Positions 63,786 to 64,000 of a DNA stretch of 64,000 bases are shown piece after piece. The notes beneath the pieces are model-generated. The model saw nothing but the letters and a program-made list of their open reading frames with translations. It was not told the origin of the DNA and did no database searches. The position numbers and the translations under genes are program-made. This DNA comes from Tamlana crocina. GTDB taxonomy: Bacteria > Bacteroidota > Bacteroidia > Flavobacteriales > Flavobacteriaceae. The stretch is taken from the NCBI GenBank assembly GCA_040429635.1, contig CP158972.1, forward strand, positions 2,862,001 through 2,926,000. Reading direction: 5' to 3'. Every line of letters starts with the position of its first letter. Position 1 is the stretch's first letter.

Positions 63786-64000
63786 CTATCCTTCTTTTTC
63801 AGATAGTGTTTTAATAAGACCAGCAATTGTGTTTCCACCCGACTTAAGAGCAGATACAACGTTTTTGGCCGGAGATTGTAACAATCCAACAATTTCTCCT
63901 AATAACTCTTCTCTAGACTTGATATCAACCAATGTGTCTAGTTGGTTATCGCCAATGTAAATCGCTTCCTCAATAAAAGCTCCTTTTAATAAAGGCTTTT
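63786..64000 (-). CDS. rplJ: 50S ribosomal protein L10, N-terminus beyond the window
   Basis: Reading the minus strand in from the right edge gives 71 codons to a TAG at 63786: LKGAFIEEAIYIGDNQLDTL, SREELLGEIVGLLQSPAKNV and a close at TIAGLIKTLSEKEG. This is the C-terminal part of L10, which anchors the L7/L12 stalk. The start codon lies outside. It explains the ORF-less right edge and completes the rplJ-rplL-rpoB-rpoC order. Confidence 0.93.
   Translation of the reverse strand, partial: KPLLKGAFIEEAIYIGDNQLDTLVDIKSREELLGEIVGLLQSPAKNVVSALKSGGNTIAGLIKTLSEKEG

Overview
The window is chromosomal DNA of a marine-type Flavobacteriaceae (Bacteroidota). Four things point there: protein families typical of the phylum (PorP/SprF and a gliding-motility C-terminal domain adhesin of the type IX secretion system, DUF4295, DUF3467, DUF4369, beta-barrel TonB-type receptors); initiation regions without Shine-Dalgarno sequences; repeated TAnnTTTG (-7) promoter elements; and moderately AT-rich DNA. 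Most of it is core genome. No CRISPR array, prophage or intact insertion sequence was seen.

Region by region. 1-2519: ATP-grasp (partial), GCS2-type ligase and N-formylglutamate amidohydrolase genes in one tight operon. 2520-3138: a decayed gene. 3139-4863: grpE-dnaJ. 4940-5062: a possible small RNA. 5136-10357: an ABC exporter pair, an MscS channel, an outer-membrane protein and a sigma-54-type response regulator. 10540-13003: a YceI lipoprotein, a wrecked IS1595-type transposase and an M23 peptidase. 13098-23359 (minus strand): rimO, SRPBCC, ftsY, DUF4295, rpmG, rpmB, CinA, Hpt, FAH hydrolase, DnaQ-like exonuclease, a 2-oxoacid dehydrogenase E2, GT2 and recR. 23600-31603: a sodium symporter, a CoA-binding protein, a TonB-type receptor, fabH and htpG. 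31778-33016: two lipoproteins. 33181-35083: an AT-rich two-gene cassette, PIN-GNAT-PUA-like fusion plus ASCH protein. 35105-41735: MOSC, a DUF3052-like protein, a DEAD helicase, a VanX-like peptidase, AlkB, a DUF4369 lipoprotein, tRNA-Thr, a PTPS/QueD homologue and idi. 41778-52051 (minus): a 10-kb operon of a 2450-residue repeat adhesin, SprF/PorP and an OmpA-family protein. 52449-54925: prfC, a YjdI-like ferredoxin and DUF3467. 55020-64000 (minus): rplJ-rplL-rpoB-rpoC, with rplJ cut by the window edge.

How parts fit together. Sites with the GG-N10-GC architecture of sigma-54 promoters lie upstream of grpE-dnaJ and of htpG, and a third, near-consensus site faces an ORF-free stretch that ends in a strong terminator. 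The same window encodes a sigma-54 activator-type response regulator. This suggests, without proving it, a sigma-54-linked chaperone regulon with a small RNA. The adhesin, SprF and OmpA genes form a secretion and attachment unit. The least explained gene content is the PIN-GNAT-PUA-like/ASCH pair, which looks like a transferred RNA-targeting or RNA-modifying cassette.
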